A stretch of DNA of 64,000 bases from Lepisosteus oculatus (Eukaryota > Chordata > Actinopteri > Semionotiformes > Lepisosteidae), in contig NC_090705.1 of NCBI RefSeq assembly GCF_040954835.1, forward strand, positions 17,372,436 through 17,436,435, in the 5' to 3' direction. The notes beneath the pieces were generated by a model. That model searched no databases, had not been told where the DNA came from, and saw only the letters and a program-made list of their open reading frames with translations. The number at the start of each line of letters is the position of its first letter. The first letter of the stretch is position 1. The translations under genes were made by a program, and so were the position numbers. This document shows positions 1-14,085 of the stretch, piece by piece.

Positions 1-3000
1 ATTTTCCTAAACAGTGTCAAGTTTAAAACAGACACTTTTTTGTTGAGAACTAATTGTTAGCCCTGTGAGGAAAGTATGAAAGTTCTATGGGGAGGTGGGG
101 CAGTTTGCCATGTACAGATGGGACTGGAAGGGTGTACTAACAATGGGATCGCCACAAGGGGCCGCCAAAATGAACCGGTCTGCAAATCTGTTGATCACTG
201 TAATTACATTATTTTGTAAAGGAATTTTCACACTGTAGGATCAGTTTAGGTCAAAGGTGTCCATCCCTGGTCCCGGAGAGCCCCAGTCCTGACAATTTTG
301 GAATATTCCATTGTGAATAATTAAAGGAATTGTAGAATCATATAATTTAAATATTATTCAGAACTAAAATCTTAAGAACTGTTCAGTTTTCCAAGAATTT
401 GTTTAAATAAACAGATTACACGCACGATTCATCATTATCTAACAAGTAATCTTTAAAAACAAGTGACCTACTGTATAAGACAAACCAGACTGGGGTTCTA
501 TAGGACTAGACTTGCTAGATCAAGATGTAAAAAAAGGGCATTGTTCCTTAGAGAAGACACTGTCTCCTCCAGTTCAGGTAGAGGTCAGTGGGAGTTGAGT
601 TTTATTATTGTAAAGTCATTTGTGTGTTTCAACAGAAACAAAGCCAAGAAACCGCTTGTAAATATCCACAATGCCCGTCATAAGGCAATAATCTTCCACA
701 GTGAGCTACTGAAAGACACAAATGTTCAGGTATCATTTTTTGATATACTGTACCTGACAAGCAGTTTGCCCTCAGAAGCAGAAAGTGTAAGAAACAGGAT
801 AGTTTACTTAGACTGTACTTACTGTATTACTGTATGCTGCAAAGCATCTAAAATAACCGGCTAAGGCAAACAACTCTTTATCGAATGCTTTGCTTCAAAC
901 TGTTAGTGGAGTAACTTGTGTTATTTCTTTAAATGCTATTATGAGGACTGCTGAAAAATTCGTATTAAACGGTAGTTCAACATTTAGTTTAACTGGAGTG
1001 GTCTAATTCAAATAAAGTAGCTAAAATTATCATTCTAATTCTGGGTATTGTCTAAGTGTAGGCAGAGCACTATCTGTTTGCCGATGAACAGCTCAAGTCA
1101 GATGTACAGTATGGTTTTCAGGAATGATTCAGCACAATAGGCATGCAGTACGTCTGTGGGTGGAAATCCCTCTCATGGCTTGTTTTTTAAATTAAAATCT
1201 TCTACGTAAGACTTGGTAACTGTAGCATTGGGAGCAGTTCAGTAATCCTAAACAGACTGTGGGTTTCCCAAAACATTCTTTTAGCATGTCTGTTGTTCTG
1301 CTGTCTCCACAATTAAATAGAACAAGTAAATGGAATCCTGTAAGAAAATGGGTGCTTACTTTTTTCCGAAAACACCAGAGCGATGCCTGCAAAACCTAAC
1401 TTCATAATCTACATTTAAAACACAGTGACACGAGGACGGTCATGAGATTTATTAAGGATGGAAGGTGTTGTTGATGGAATAAATCTGCACAACTGTTTTG
1501 TTTGCGTGAAATCGGAGGGCCTGAGATTTGTGTGAGGTCCTTTATGCATATAACTTACACCACAGATGTAGAGCATAGTGCTTCACAAGTAAAAAAATAC
1601 ATATGACAGCTGAAGTTTCAGTTCTGTTTCTTAGATGAAAAAGCTGCAGCTGAAAGTATTTTTTTAGGTTTGCATTGCATGACTTCGTACTGTATCCCGC
1701 TTTTGATTTCAGAATAGCCGCTGTCCATCTTTATCACTTGCTGAAATGTGATTAACCTTAGTCTCTAACAGTATGAAAAATGCTGCTCTTAAATGTATTG
1801 TTCATAACACATTTCAGAAGAAAGAAATGGACGAATTTAGTTATTTACTTGCAGCTGTGTAGTGTTTTTTTCATCCTAAAGGATCCCAGTACTCTTCACA
1901 TACAGTACAGTATACAGTAGGATGTGAATTCAGTGTGGCCGTTATGTGCATTCACCCCAACACACAGTTTATATTAGGAAGAAGTGCTAAATTACCTTGC
2001 CAACTGAATTAAGGCAAAGGCTGAGTAGACCAGATTATTCAAGCCAAGGACACTGATGTTAACACTGTTATGTTTAGTACCAAGGCACATTTAATTAACA
2101 CATAGTTAGTACCTTAGTTCAATGTTTCACCTAGAATTTCTCACCTAAAGGATTTTAGCTCTTACAGAACTTTGTATAAGTCTTATCTATACTTTGTGTG
2201 TATTATAAACAGCATAAATTGAAGACCAGGGAGAAATGAAGAACTTTTTAAAAAATGGTTCTTAACCTTGAGGCATGTTATATGACTTCTGTACCTGCTG
2301 TCATGTTTTATGGAGCCATTTTAATTACTACATTATTTCTTTTGAGCTGTGAGGAAAATGCTAATTAGAGATTATATTAGGATTAATTTTAGAGCGTATA
2401 AATGATGTTTCAAATGCTTTGAAAGGGATACTATGATCTTTACATACCGCATATCCTAAAACAAGTAATTATGTGCAATTTAAATCTGACAGTGGTGCCA
2501 CAGTATTAATCAAAAGTGATTTTGAGTAAGTGATGCATTCGTAGTAAAAACATTAAGGATTCTCTCCTAACACATTTAATGTTTTTATATGCATTTTAAC
2601 TTAGTTGCAATGCTTTGGAAGTCTAAAAAATCTCATTATTATGATTCATGTGGTTCCTAGTGAGGGATTAGAATCTCCAATCTATTACTGACACCTCCAT
2701 ACTCTTGAAAGCCAAGCGAAGAAGTCTTTTCTGGGGCTTAGAGGGTGCTTTGGCATAACTTAGAATTACAGTGCTTCAGCAAACTTTGTTTCTTGTCAAA
2801 AACTTGATTATTTGACACACGTCTGTGCTGCTGGTTGAATTAATTGTCCTTATGAGCTGGAAGTTTCCAGTACTCCTTAGGGATCTTTTAGGCTTTTCAT
2901 GCTAATCAAGTGGAATTGACATTGAAAGACCAATGAACAGCAAAACTGAATCACTTGACTTTTCATTCAAATCAATTCTCATTTCCCACCATTGAAAGGT

Positions 3001-6000
3001 TGGTTACAGCCCCCTTTGAAGTACAGTATTCCTTGTCTAACACAATAAGCATTAGTTACAACTGAATACCATGCTTGGCTTGCAGAGGTTATATGCTCGC
3101 ACCTGACCATTCACACTGGCGAGGATTCACAGCGGTTCCACTGTAATGGCAGGCCCTTGGAACGGCATCTGGTGAGGCTATGACCATGGAATGGAATGAC
3201 CACTGACAAGTATCTGGATGAAGGTAATGGGATGGTTCCTGAATTGGACCAGACATAGTTGGTTGGGTCAGAGGCAGAGGGTAGTGGAAAGCAGCCCTAA
3301 ATGTGCTTTATGGCCAAAATGTAGACCAATACATCTAAATGAAACTAAGGGTATTTGGCAGGGCAGACTACTGTACTGCCCTGTTGGGTAAAATAGTTGT
3401 AGTGCTGCTTACTTGAGCAGAATAACAGTAAGGCCAGTGACTGCCTTCGGCATGCAGACAGTCATTGCACAGCCAGTCATTCAGCCACTAGGGCTGTAGA
3501 CTTTAGCAACGAATGGCCTCGGCTCAGTTGTTTCAGACTCCACAGAGGAAAGACCAGTTAAGTCAGAACAAATTGTCAATGTATGAACGCAGTCCTTGTT
3601 ATACTCAACCATGCTTGGCAGGACGGCCCACAGTACAGTATATCAAGACCTACAGTATATCTCACATAAGGATCCTTGCTATTATTTACCTTACTATTTG
3701 GCTGGACAAAAAGATCTGCAGACGTTTTTTTCTGTTTTGGGAAACCCACCTGGTCTGAAGATGAGTGGACTTCCATAGGAAAGATCATGATCAGTAAGAT
3801 CTATAAGAAAGAACAGTTCAGATATATGACAATTTAAGGGACACATGGCACAGCTTTTTGGGCTTTGCAAAGATGTCACAATGTCTATACAAGTGAGGTT
3901 GGTTTGTCATGTACTGACCTCTATGCAAACTGCAAATTCAGGAACATCCCTTTGTGAATATGCAGGTGGAAACCTTATTAGGTGTTTAACTGCTAACAAT
4001 ATTAAGAGGGTGAAGTCAAAGGGCAGTTTGTCTGACTGGAAAGGTACTGATATGAAACATCTGGTATTGGATTTAAGAGAGCAGACAGAAAGATGGTTGA
4101 TAAAGCAATGGCTTTTGTCCAACACAGAGCTTTGTTTTACTGCATCATGAAGTAGCAAAACATTAAGATGTGTGTACTGTGATACTGCAGTCTTGTATTT
4201 GCAAATGACAACAACCAGGTAAAAACACTCTCTAACAAGGCAGCTTTAAAAACTATCTACTGTTTTTTAATGTAAAGACTGGTAGTATTATAGGCATGCC
4301 AGATACTGTCTAACCTCACAATCAGGTCACAGCAAGTTCAGCGTCTACCTTAAAGACATCAACACCTCTTGCATAAAAAACACATGTGACATTTTGAGTC
4401 CCTGCCAGTTAAGTCTGTTGGCAGTAAATGCATTGTGTTTGCCAGTGTTTCTAGCTATTTCAAAACAATTATGTACAATTATAAGTTGTGACTGCATGTA
4501 ACTCTGCCTTTGCTGTTGATGTTCTCGCCTGAGTTGATTTTCTGGCCTGTGTTCACATGTGCAACAGAACCCTGGAACAGAACAGCAGCTGAATGACAGT
4601 TACAGCAGTTATACCTTCTTTTACCTTCAGATGAACTTTGAGTTACAATTCAACTGCAATTATATTATCGTGATTTTTTTTTTATAATACAAATTGGCAA
4701 AAGAGACCAATGTGTTTAGGGCTCAATTATTCCCTTTGATTAAACTATCACATTATCATCCATTACAATGTTTCATTGCTTCACCAGTCTTTTCCCTCAT
4801 ATAAAAAATACTCCCTTGTTTTACTTAACAACAGCTTGTGCTGTTGTGAAGCATGTTTAAATGCTTTCTGTTCTAGGATCTGAAACATCTGATTACATCT
4901 CATGTTTTATTTGCATCCACAGTACACTTTCCTTAACTAAAATGTCTTCTATGAACAGTTCCTGGAAAATACCTTTGAATTGTTGCTTTGATACATTTTG
5001 GTATTTTATTACTAACACATTTTGTCACAAATACATTAAGCAAGTTTAGGTGGCAGATATACAGTTCAGTAGTACCTAAGTCACTCCAGACTTCAAATGT
5101 CTCTAGGTCTTTTCATAGGTGTAATATCTAGTCCTGCAGTTTGCCTAGGTGTGGTTCTTATTAACTTTAGAAGTATTGCAAAGGTGTCTAAACATGTCAC
5201 TCATGAGAACCAAATTAGAGCTAGCAACAGCTAAGTTTAATTTAGGAGAAACACTTTCCTTTCTGTGGAAATGATAGCCAATTTGACTGCTGCACTCTCA
5301 TGTTTATTATTTCTTCTGTGAGTTTTCCCCTTCTTTTTGCAGCACTTCTAGTCAACAACATTAATGAGACAGGTGGGTTTGTCAAAGGAATTCTAGTCCG
5401 CTGCCTCAGACAGTTCAAAGGGGATTTTCCAGATACTTTATTTGTACAGTACAGGTTCCAACTCGGTGCTTGTACATGGGAATATTCCCATGGTGAGAAC
5501 AATACATGAATGTCCTACAAATACAGCTATTACTAAACTTGTACAGTATGAAATACCTGTGTCTGGGAGCACTTTAATACCATTTTCTGTTCTTAGTCTT
5601 TGTACCTTAAAGTTTCACAGTTGTTTTAAACAAATGTATGGGGATGAGGAAGTGTTATATATTCATAAATAGGTTGCAACACTTTTCTTACTACTAATTT
5701 TCATTCAGTATTATTAGGTTATGGGTTTTATAGCATTTATGCTCTTTTGATGATGACTGAATCACCTGTATTGAACTTTTTTTTGGTTGCTTTACAGTAT
5801 ACAGTACTAGAAGATGACAGGCATAACTCCTTCGTGGGTGAAACCGTTATTATTTTGTATTGTATTTGGCTTTGCCTGCACAGAGATTAGGCAGGGCTGT
5901 AGTTAGGGCTTGGTAGTTTTAATTTGCATACAGAAGGGATGGGAGTCCAGGTTGGGTTATTGGTTCTAGTGTTCATGATTTTCCTGTTAGAACTGTGTGT

Positions 6001-6249
6001 AGTATAGAACTTGGGGGTGGTGTCTCGCCCCACAGCAGGGTGACTGTGGGATGGTTCAGAAGGAATGGCTCTTGAACGGACTTTTGTTAAAGTCTCAGTT
6101 AAAGATTAATAAATGAAGTGGGAGTTGAGCAAATTTTCAATTTCTTTCTCTTTTTTACCCAACATGAGCCCTTAAATGCTACATTTCTTCTAATAGACTA
6201 TTCAAGGAAGTACAGCAGTTTTTTTTTAAACATATAGCCAGCATTGTGT
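1..6249. other. Gene-free stretch
   Basis: AT-rich noncoding sequence with no supported gene. A short exon-like segment with a zinc-finger-like reading lies at 3086-3171 (see findings), and the TACAGTA motif is frequent (for example 1898-1920 and 3630-3660). Short open frames are at chance level. Confidence 0.5.
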
Positions 6250-6445
6250 GTAACACAGCTACAGTATATCACTCTGCAACTCAGCCTGGTCAGTACCTGG
6301 ATGGGAGACCTCCTGAGAAAGCTAAGGTTGCTGCTGGAAGAGGTGTTCGTGGGACTGCTCGCCTTATGGTCTGTGTAGATACCAATGTCCCAGTATAGCA
6401 ATGGGGAAAAAAGGTGCTCTTTGGCTGCAGTTGCATCATCCACGT
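6250..6445 (+). repeat. 5S-derived SINE fragment
   Basis: CACTCTGCAACTCAGCCTGG, then TCAGTACCTGGATGGGAGAC, then AGAAAGCTAAGGTTGCTGCTG, a 5S-type head with insertions, followed by a short body resembling the copy at 17930. Confidence 0.55.
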
Positions 6446-6900
6446 GTTACGATCCAGAAGAAGGACCTATGCAGAATCCTCAGCACTCGATAGAACAAGT
6501 AGAAGTTTATCCAGAAATGTGGGTCAGGAGGTCAGACCAGGGTCAAAAACCAATAAATCCACAAAGAAAGTTCAGGGGATAGAGATGAAAAACCGTAAGT
6601 TGACAAAGGAAGCAGAGTCCAAACCAGAGAGATCCACAATAACCAAGTCAAGAGCCAGAAGATGAAGTTAGAAACAAGCCAGGGGTCAGAACCAAGAACC
6701 TAGAAATCTTGCGGGGAGGGAACAGGAAACAATGCAGTTCTAGCCAGGTAAAACCCCATACTGAGCGAGGAGTGGAGTGTCAGGCTGGTTTAAGTAGGCA
6801 GGTGGAAGAAGGTATGTCTGATTACTTAGTTGGAAACTGCACTGGAATGTGAACGAGTTGATTGAGGGTGGTGAGTTCTCCGGGGATGTGACGTAACACC
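6446..6900. repeat. Unclassified interspersed-repeat-like sequence
   Basis: A purine-rich stretch with low complexity (many AACCAGAGA/CAAGTCA-type words), beginning TGTTACGATCC near 6444. It reads like the LTR or internal leader of a retroelement, but no termini or target duplication could be defined. Confidence 0.25.
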
Positions 6901-9900
6901 ACATAGGTTCTACTCCATTGGCAGTAGTGGCAGGAAGTCCCCATTACCTGTAGAGCTCTTTGAATGGAGTGTTCAGATCCTATAAGTTTAAAGATCATTA
7001 CTATTGTAACAGCCATGCTCAGAGGTAGGATTGGATTTCTTTCCTTCTTTCCTTTCATTCTGTTCTTTGTCCAGCACAACACCCAGCCTCCATCCCTCGT
7101 CCTGTTTCTTAATCAAAACTCCTCAACTGTTTCAACATTCATATACAGTATACAGTAAATGGCATCAAGGCTAATGCTATGTCCTCAAAACAATAGTTGG
7201 CCGGCATGGTAGGTTTATTTCCTGCTGTTCTGGGCTTGTATACTAATACAATAATGTATACCCTGAGATGAAAAGATGACTTTGAGACTATGGGTCAGAC
7301 TTCCATAAAGGTGTGCATTCCTAACTTGTTAGTCTCTCCAATGTTGGCAGAAATAGTTTGTTTCTCGTTGTTATTAGAAATAACTGTCACCATGGTATAA
7401 ATAATTTCCATTCCTTAGTTTATGTTTCATGTTCCAGAAGCTATTTAAAGTATTAATTTAGCTTTTGAATTGGAGAATGTTCCTACAAGAGTTGAATGTC
7501 AGGAGAAATAAAAAAAGGCCAGCACTAAGAGTTGAATGTCAGGAGAAATAAAAAAAGGCCAGCACTGTAACTTAATAATCACGCAACGTATAATTTGCAG
7601 TGCAGTGAACAAGATGTACCTACGAGCAACATGTTTAGGAATGCTAACCTTTAATCACTATTTATAGAAGACAAAAAAGATGGCATTTATTAACTAGCAA
7701 CCTCATAACAAAATTAAGCAAAAGGAAAGCTCTTGAGAACAGCCTTATGAAAAATATCTTGCAAAAATGTACCAGTACTAATACTTTTTCTGTAATGTAT
7801 CTGAAATATAATTTATGTCAACATTTAACAAAGAGAACATTCTGTACATTTTAATCTACCAGCATGCATCTCATAGCTCACCCAGTAAAGGCACTTATTT
7901 GTAGGTCAGGTTGAGTTTCATAATTTAAATATTATTAAATTGTTATTGTGAGTCTACATTCAAGCCACACCAGTCTGGTGATTTCCTGAATTGGTGTATC
8001 ACAGAGAGCTGCATCAGGTCTTCAGCCAATTCCCAATACCCTGCAGACATTGGAGTTCGTGATCTGAGAAATGAGTGTCTTGGCATTGAAGTTCTGCAGG
8101 ACATCACGCAGTACAGTATACCCATCCCCCTTAAGGAGGTGCAAGAGTCATAACTCTGAGTCTTGTTAAGTAATAACTGTTTATATAAATAAGAGGGTTT
8201 TAAAAATAAAATCTGCAAAACCAAATTAAAATATAAAAATTCAAACACTGTAAATGAGAAGAGGGTTGTTTTGAGGCTGAATTCTTTCTCAGGAGAGTCC
8301 AATTCAATATTTGATTGTACTCTGGAATGCTTGGAAAGCATTGGAAAGATCACTCATTGCACACTTTTGTTCAGTATATTGGTAATTCCTTTTCAAAAAT
8401 GTGTAACGGGATACATGTTAAAAGAGGAGATTCCTTTGCCAATGTGTGTAGATGATCCCTCCTGAATTTTTCTGCAATAGTCCTATTAAAATTTGATTTA
8501 GTGCAATGGGGATAATTGATTAAACAATTTGAAGCCTGAAAAAATTTCCTTAACTAAATGATTCTCAGTGCAGTGGTTCACAATACTCCCAAGTGTAATA
8601 TGTTACTGAGTGGCTGTTTATGCAGACACATTATGACAGCACAGAGGTGCAGTCACGGGCAGAGATGCAGGAGTCCTGAGTTTGACTGGTGATGTTTCTG
8701 TGTTGATGAGCTCTTCTGGGGTTGTACTTCAGGATGTTTACCTGGTGGTAATGCTGAGGCATGGAGAACTGTGGTAGTCATTGAAGATTCGTTTCTCAGC
8801 TGCTGCTGTGCCCTCATAGTTTTACAGCAGCAAGTCCCATAGACACTTGAATATTCAGAATTTAATGGAGTTACAAATTTATTTGGTCACTAGGAGATAC
8901 AAAAACTACCAACATCTACTTTTACTTGTGGAAAACTGCAACCAGAACCGAAAGTAACACTGAATCTTTCTAAGAGAACAGTAATTCTAGTACTCCTAAC
9001 CTTTGAAGAAAGGGGAAATGTTTATAAAATGTTTTTGTTAGAATGGAAAATATTGCAGAAAAGCTGACTGTTAAAAAGAAAACATTTTAATTGACATGAT
9101 CCAGAGCTTTCTGTTTTATGCCAGTCTTTTCCATAATTATGTAATTAATTTACTGTTTGAACAAAGAGTTTTTGTGTTCAGTCAATACTAGTTTATGCTG
9201 GAACTCATTTCCTTGCGCAAACATGTGCCAAGCGGACAGCTTTTATTTAATGTTGTTGCATTTTTGAAACAAGTTTTTTGAATGCTTCTAAAATATCACT
9301 GGGGGTTGTGATAGATATCATCTGAATTTTTATGGACTCCTGAGTTGCTGAACCAATGAGAGTATTTGTCCAGAGTGGAGGCTGTGTTCTCTATGATTCA
9401 GACATTGCCAGTTTGAAGCTGGGAAAAGCCATTAACTGTCTGCAACCTGGAATCCTTATGTGGCTGAAATACTGGCTGTGGTGGACATGAGTCAGTCTAG
9501 GCTTGCTTGGTTAGGAGAGATACATTGTTCCTCAAAGCAAGGCACTGTGGAGCAGTATATCATAGTCTGATCTGGGTTCATCCTAAGCTTCCTCTTTTTG
9601 GAAAGTTGTACAGTATGTGACATTTTGTGAATAACTGAAAGGCAGAGATATAGTAACCTTGGCAAAAAAAGCCATGTGCCGTGTGTGGGAATGATTTGTA
9701 CAGGTTTTAATGCACATGCTATAATCAATTCAAAATACATCCATTCATGGCAGTACAAGACAGTGTCTTGAGTTGTTTTCAGGCTATAAAACCTTCCTAT
9801 AAAAACTTGAATTCAGAGCACCATGGGGTATACTCTTTGTGTGTGTCTTCTGGAGTGTTCTCTGAAAAATTGCCTTTTTATAACAGATTAAAACAAATTT

Positions 9901-12900
9901 CAAACCTTTTCTGAACTGTGCTGTGACTTCTTGCATAATATTTTCAGTGTAGGTCAGCATTACTGAATAAATAGCACTGACAGGAGCACTTGCTGAGTGC
10001 GTTGGCTGAGCGTTCTCTCATCTCACTCGTTTGTTCAGGGGTTAGAGCAGGAGACCAAATTTAATGACTGGGTTTTCCATTTGGGAGGGATATAAAAAAT
10101 TAGAAAGACGTAAATAGTTGACTTGCAATGTATTTAATACAAATAAGAAAAATTCTTCCAAGTGTGAGGGTGAATCTGGGGTTCAGACTACCAGTTCAAA
10201 TTGAACAGTGTAATATACAACTTAATGCACTCAATGGATCAGGTTAACCTTAAGACTCTTAGTGAGAGTAGTGTTGCAATATTGTAGGGTTTACAGTCTC
10301 ATTCTGTGATTCTAGTCTCAGCACAACACATTACAATTATATTGTTCCTGTACATACCTGTACATTGTCTAGAAGATATTTCAGGTTAAATCTATCATTA
10401 ATGAATGCAACATAAACGCACACTGTATTTTTTAGAGAAATTACCATTCACTTTGTGACTACTGTGACAAAACAGTGATAGAATTACAGTAAAAAGGCAA
10501 ACTTATCATGGTGTAAACATTACAAGACATAATATGATAAATAATCCTTGTATTTTAAAAAAGGTAAAGTCCATACCAGAGCTACACTGAGCCTGAGCTC
10601 TGAGAGAAGACTAGAATACTGAGCAGACAAGAGAGAGCATGAACTAATTTCATTTTAGAAAACATTTTTTTTTTGTACTGTAGTATGGAGCAGACTATTT
10701 GAAAGGTACTGTAGGTGATGTGTGTCTGAAAAAACATCAGATGGGAAAGCTATCATACTAGAAGGAAATGCAAAGATTAAAGCTCTGAGCTTGGCCATTC
10801 ATGAAACAGATGTTTGCCAAAAAAAAGTAATTACATCCAGAATCAAACCGAACATAATTTCTTTAGCAAACTTTAACAGCATGGGCTCTGGTAGGGCCAT
10901 TCAAGGTCTTTTTAAACCTTAAAAGTAACAATTAAAAAGGAGAAACAAAGCAGTGAAGTGAACAGAGGGTCAGTTTCCTAAAGGTCATCGCACATGACCC
11001 CGCTGTCAAAGGGAGAATGCAGAATCTGTATAATAGTAGATAGAATAACCCTCACAAAAGGGAAATGGTCCCAGATAAGAACCACATAAGTGAAATGTCA
11101 TTAATTACAATTAGATGCACCAATAGATAACGAAAGTTAATTATTTATGTTGTTGAATATCGGGGAAGACCTGGGATTTTGGGGTGGCAGAATAATGTGG
11201 TTTGGATAATGCAAAACCAAGATAAAATAACTATGGTGAATGAATACCATACCTGAAAACTTTATTTTTCTCCATTTTGAAAATCAGCAGGACAAAATAT
11301 CCACATCTTTTTATAACCCCATCTCAGAAGAGGCCACATCACTGAGAGCGGCCTTTATTGAGAGAATGAATATTAATTCTTTTTCAAAACTAATGCAACT
11401 ACAAGGAAGCAAAATTAGCTTTTCCAAATAATCAATTACAAATTTTAATTAGGCTTGCACTGCATAAAAGTTTAAGATGAAGCCTTAAATATTTTGATAG
11501 ATGTGGCATATGGATACTGTATTTAAAAACAAACATCCATAACCCAAAACATATATAAGATAATACTGTATATCTTGTCAGAGGAAAAAATAGAAGTGAA
11601 ATGCATGCAAAATACATATACTGTATATCCTAAACATATTTGGGACCGCTACTGTTAATAACCAGTGCAATACCAGAAGTATGTTTGATGTAAAATCACT
11701 TTACACAAATCACTACAAACAAAATGTTGCTGGCAAAGACCATACAACACACCCTTATTCTGCCAATACAGTAGTCGAGATTTTTCACATATTTTACATG
11801 ATAAAAACCAGAATCCTCCTGAGTGTGTTATTTCTGAACAATGTTCATGGATTTAAACTACCAGTCATTATGTGGTATTAGTTTTTCAGTGAAAATATTT
11901 TATTGTTTTACAAATCCTCTCATGTCAGTGATACTCTAGGAAAAGGTTATCTGCCCATTTTGCACTTGCATATGTGCCCTGTCCTCACTGTATCAATAAT
12001 TACAGTTTTCTGATTCATTTTACCAATCTAAGAAAATGTACTGTATACATTAACCAAGTGGAGAAGGGTATATACGGTTCTTCACTAATCCTTGGTAAAC
12101 CACAAGTGTAATTAAAGTGAAAAATAGATTAGCAAGGTACTAAAGAGATAATTAATAGATATTTTAAAACGAAAGATTAATTCAAGAATGGAGACTCAAA
12201 ACTCATTGCATACCCAAAACTAGAAATTCACACTGATCTAGTAATGAACTGTTACCCAGTTCTCACCGATACAAACTGGATTGGATTGAAGCAGATGTTT
12301 AAGATGTATGGTTTAATGAAAGCTAATACCAAATCCCTTAAAAAGTGATTTATTAGAAGATGCATGCTAAACAACTTTTAAAATTGCTTGTTTTAATTCC
12401 AGGCAAATATATTTATGGTATAAATATATTTAAAAAGGTACAATATCACACAAATGTGTATCTAGAATTTAATAAATTAGATGCTGATGATGTGTTTATG
12501 ATGTTTTTCGAACATGCATTAATAGAATTTACAGAATTGTGAAAAAAAAGAATAATTCTGAATATCTATATTCTACAGATTATTTTATAGCTTGTTTTTC
12601 CATACATACATTATCTGTTCAATCTTAATTTTGTACAACTAATTTTCATGGTGCATCTCCAGAAGCTTCACAAGACACCCATCAATGTAAGACAGGTACT
12701 GTATACAGAAATACAGTGGATTAAACACAATAAAAAACTCGAGCATAAAGACAGCAATTAAAAGTTCTGGATGATTTCCAAGAGCTGGAATCTCATTCCA
12801 CAGCCTCAGAGAAACAGAATGCAGAGCAGCCTCCCAGTATTCCGACCCCCATTCAAGAAACTGGGCCCACACAGAGCCAGTGACCTGTGAACTTGGACTG

Positions 12901-13149
12901 ATTCCATGACCATCAATAGTTGACACATTTGCCATGTTAATAAAGATAGCTAGTCAGCATAATTTTGGTCTTGTCAGAGAGCTCAGAGCAGTAGAAGTGT
13001 TTCCATAGCCTGGCTGAGCTGATATACAGTACAGTACAGTAAGTTGCAGTTCAGTTGTTAGTTGTCTACACTTCTTTACTGTGGAGAAAAACAGTTAGAA
13101 TACCCATACTATTATTAATGTATTATTAATATTGATTCATTGACTGATA
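6901..13149. other. Gene-free stretch
   Basis: Apart from the 40-bp duplication at 7487-7566, nothing beyond AT-rich noncoding DNA was recognised. Frames in it are short and unrelated to known families. Confidence 0.5.
7487..7566. repeat. Perfect tandem duplication, 2 x 40 bp
   Basis: The 40-bp unit at 7487-7526, starting AAGAGTTGAATGTCAGGAG and ending GGCCAGCACT, is repeated without change at 7527-7566. There are only two copies, and the identity implies a recent event or an assembly duplication. Confidence 0.95.
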
Positions 13150-13325
13150 TTAATTATTATTATTAATTGGATGACACTTTATTCAGAGCAGCTTCAATGT
13201 GTACCCATCCGTAGAGAAATCTGAGATTTGCTCAAAGTACAACAGCAGTGTTCCACCCAGGATCTGAACCCACAATTTTCCCTTTAAAAGCCCAGAGTAC
13301 AAACCAATGCTCCACACAGCTGAAA
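13150..13325 (-). repeat. tRNA-derived SINE (minus strand)
   Basis: Minus strand: GTGTGGAGCATTGGTTTGTA, then GTGGGTTCAGATCCTGGGT (box B), then a short body ending at an ATT-rich tail near 13150. Confidence 0.5.
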
Positions 13326-13842
13326 AAGAAATATGGATGAAGTTTTCCTGAGAAAAGCGTAGGAGACTAAGTGGAACTTGATTTTTTTACTTTTTGCGAA
13401 AAGCAAGAGGTTTAGACAACTTTTTTGGGAAAACAATGCAGAACCGTTGTTAATATCCAGAGTACTTATGAAACAGGGTGAGAGTAATGATTAGAAGCCA
13501 AGTTAGTGTTATGACTATTTTCTATATTAAGGTTACTTTAATCAGATGTTTTTGTATGTATGAAATAAAGTAATTAAAAAGCATTCAAACATTAATTGTA
13601 TTCTAATTTCTACTGTTAAACAAAAGGTTAAAGCGGCAAAAAGTAATCAGAAAAAAGTCTGAAAATACAGTATACAGTATGTCTTTAGTACCTAAAACTG
13701 CTACTAGTGACTTGCAAGTTTTATTGTGGACCAAGACACCAAGTCTTGATAAATTGGAATTGTGAAAGAGCATTAAATAATGCATTAAAAGAAACACACA
13801 ATGTTGTCAGCTTTGGAAGAGTATTTTTTCCATTTCCATTTT

Positions 13843-13844
13843 AT

Positions 13845-13895
<51 letters not shown>

Positions 13896-14085
13896 TGCTT
13901 ACACTTATATAGCGCTTTTCTGGACACTCCACTCAAAGCGCTTTACAGGTAATGGGGACTCCCCTCCACCACCACCAATGTTCAGCACCCACCTGGATGA
14001 TGCGACGGCAGCCATAGTGCGCCAGAACGCTCCCCACACATCAGGTATCAGTGGGGAGGAGAGCAGAGTAATTCCTTTTCCAGAG
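13843..14085 (-). repeat. SINE/LINE 3' tail with long (ATT)n tract
   Basis: (AAT)n at 13843-13896, followed by CTTATATAGCGCTTTTCTGG and CACTCAAAGCGCTTTACAGG and a conserved body to about 14085. Read on the minus strand, this is a retroposon 3' end finishing in (ATT)n. Frames through it give runs of Ile or Asn and are not genes. Confidence 0.6.

Noticed and set aside
11681-11881. MFDVKSLYTN resembling a reverse-transcriptase block
   Set aside because: Only nine or ten residues match, and no second motif follows in any frame nearby.
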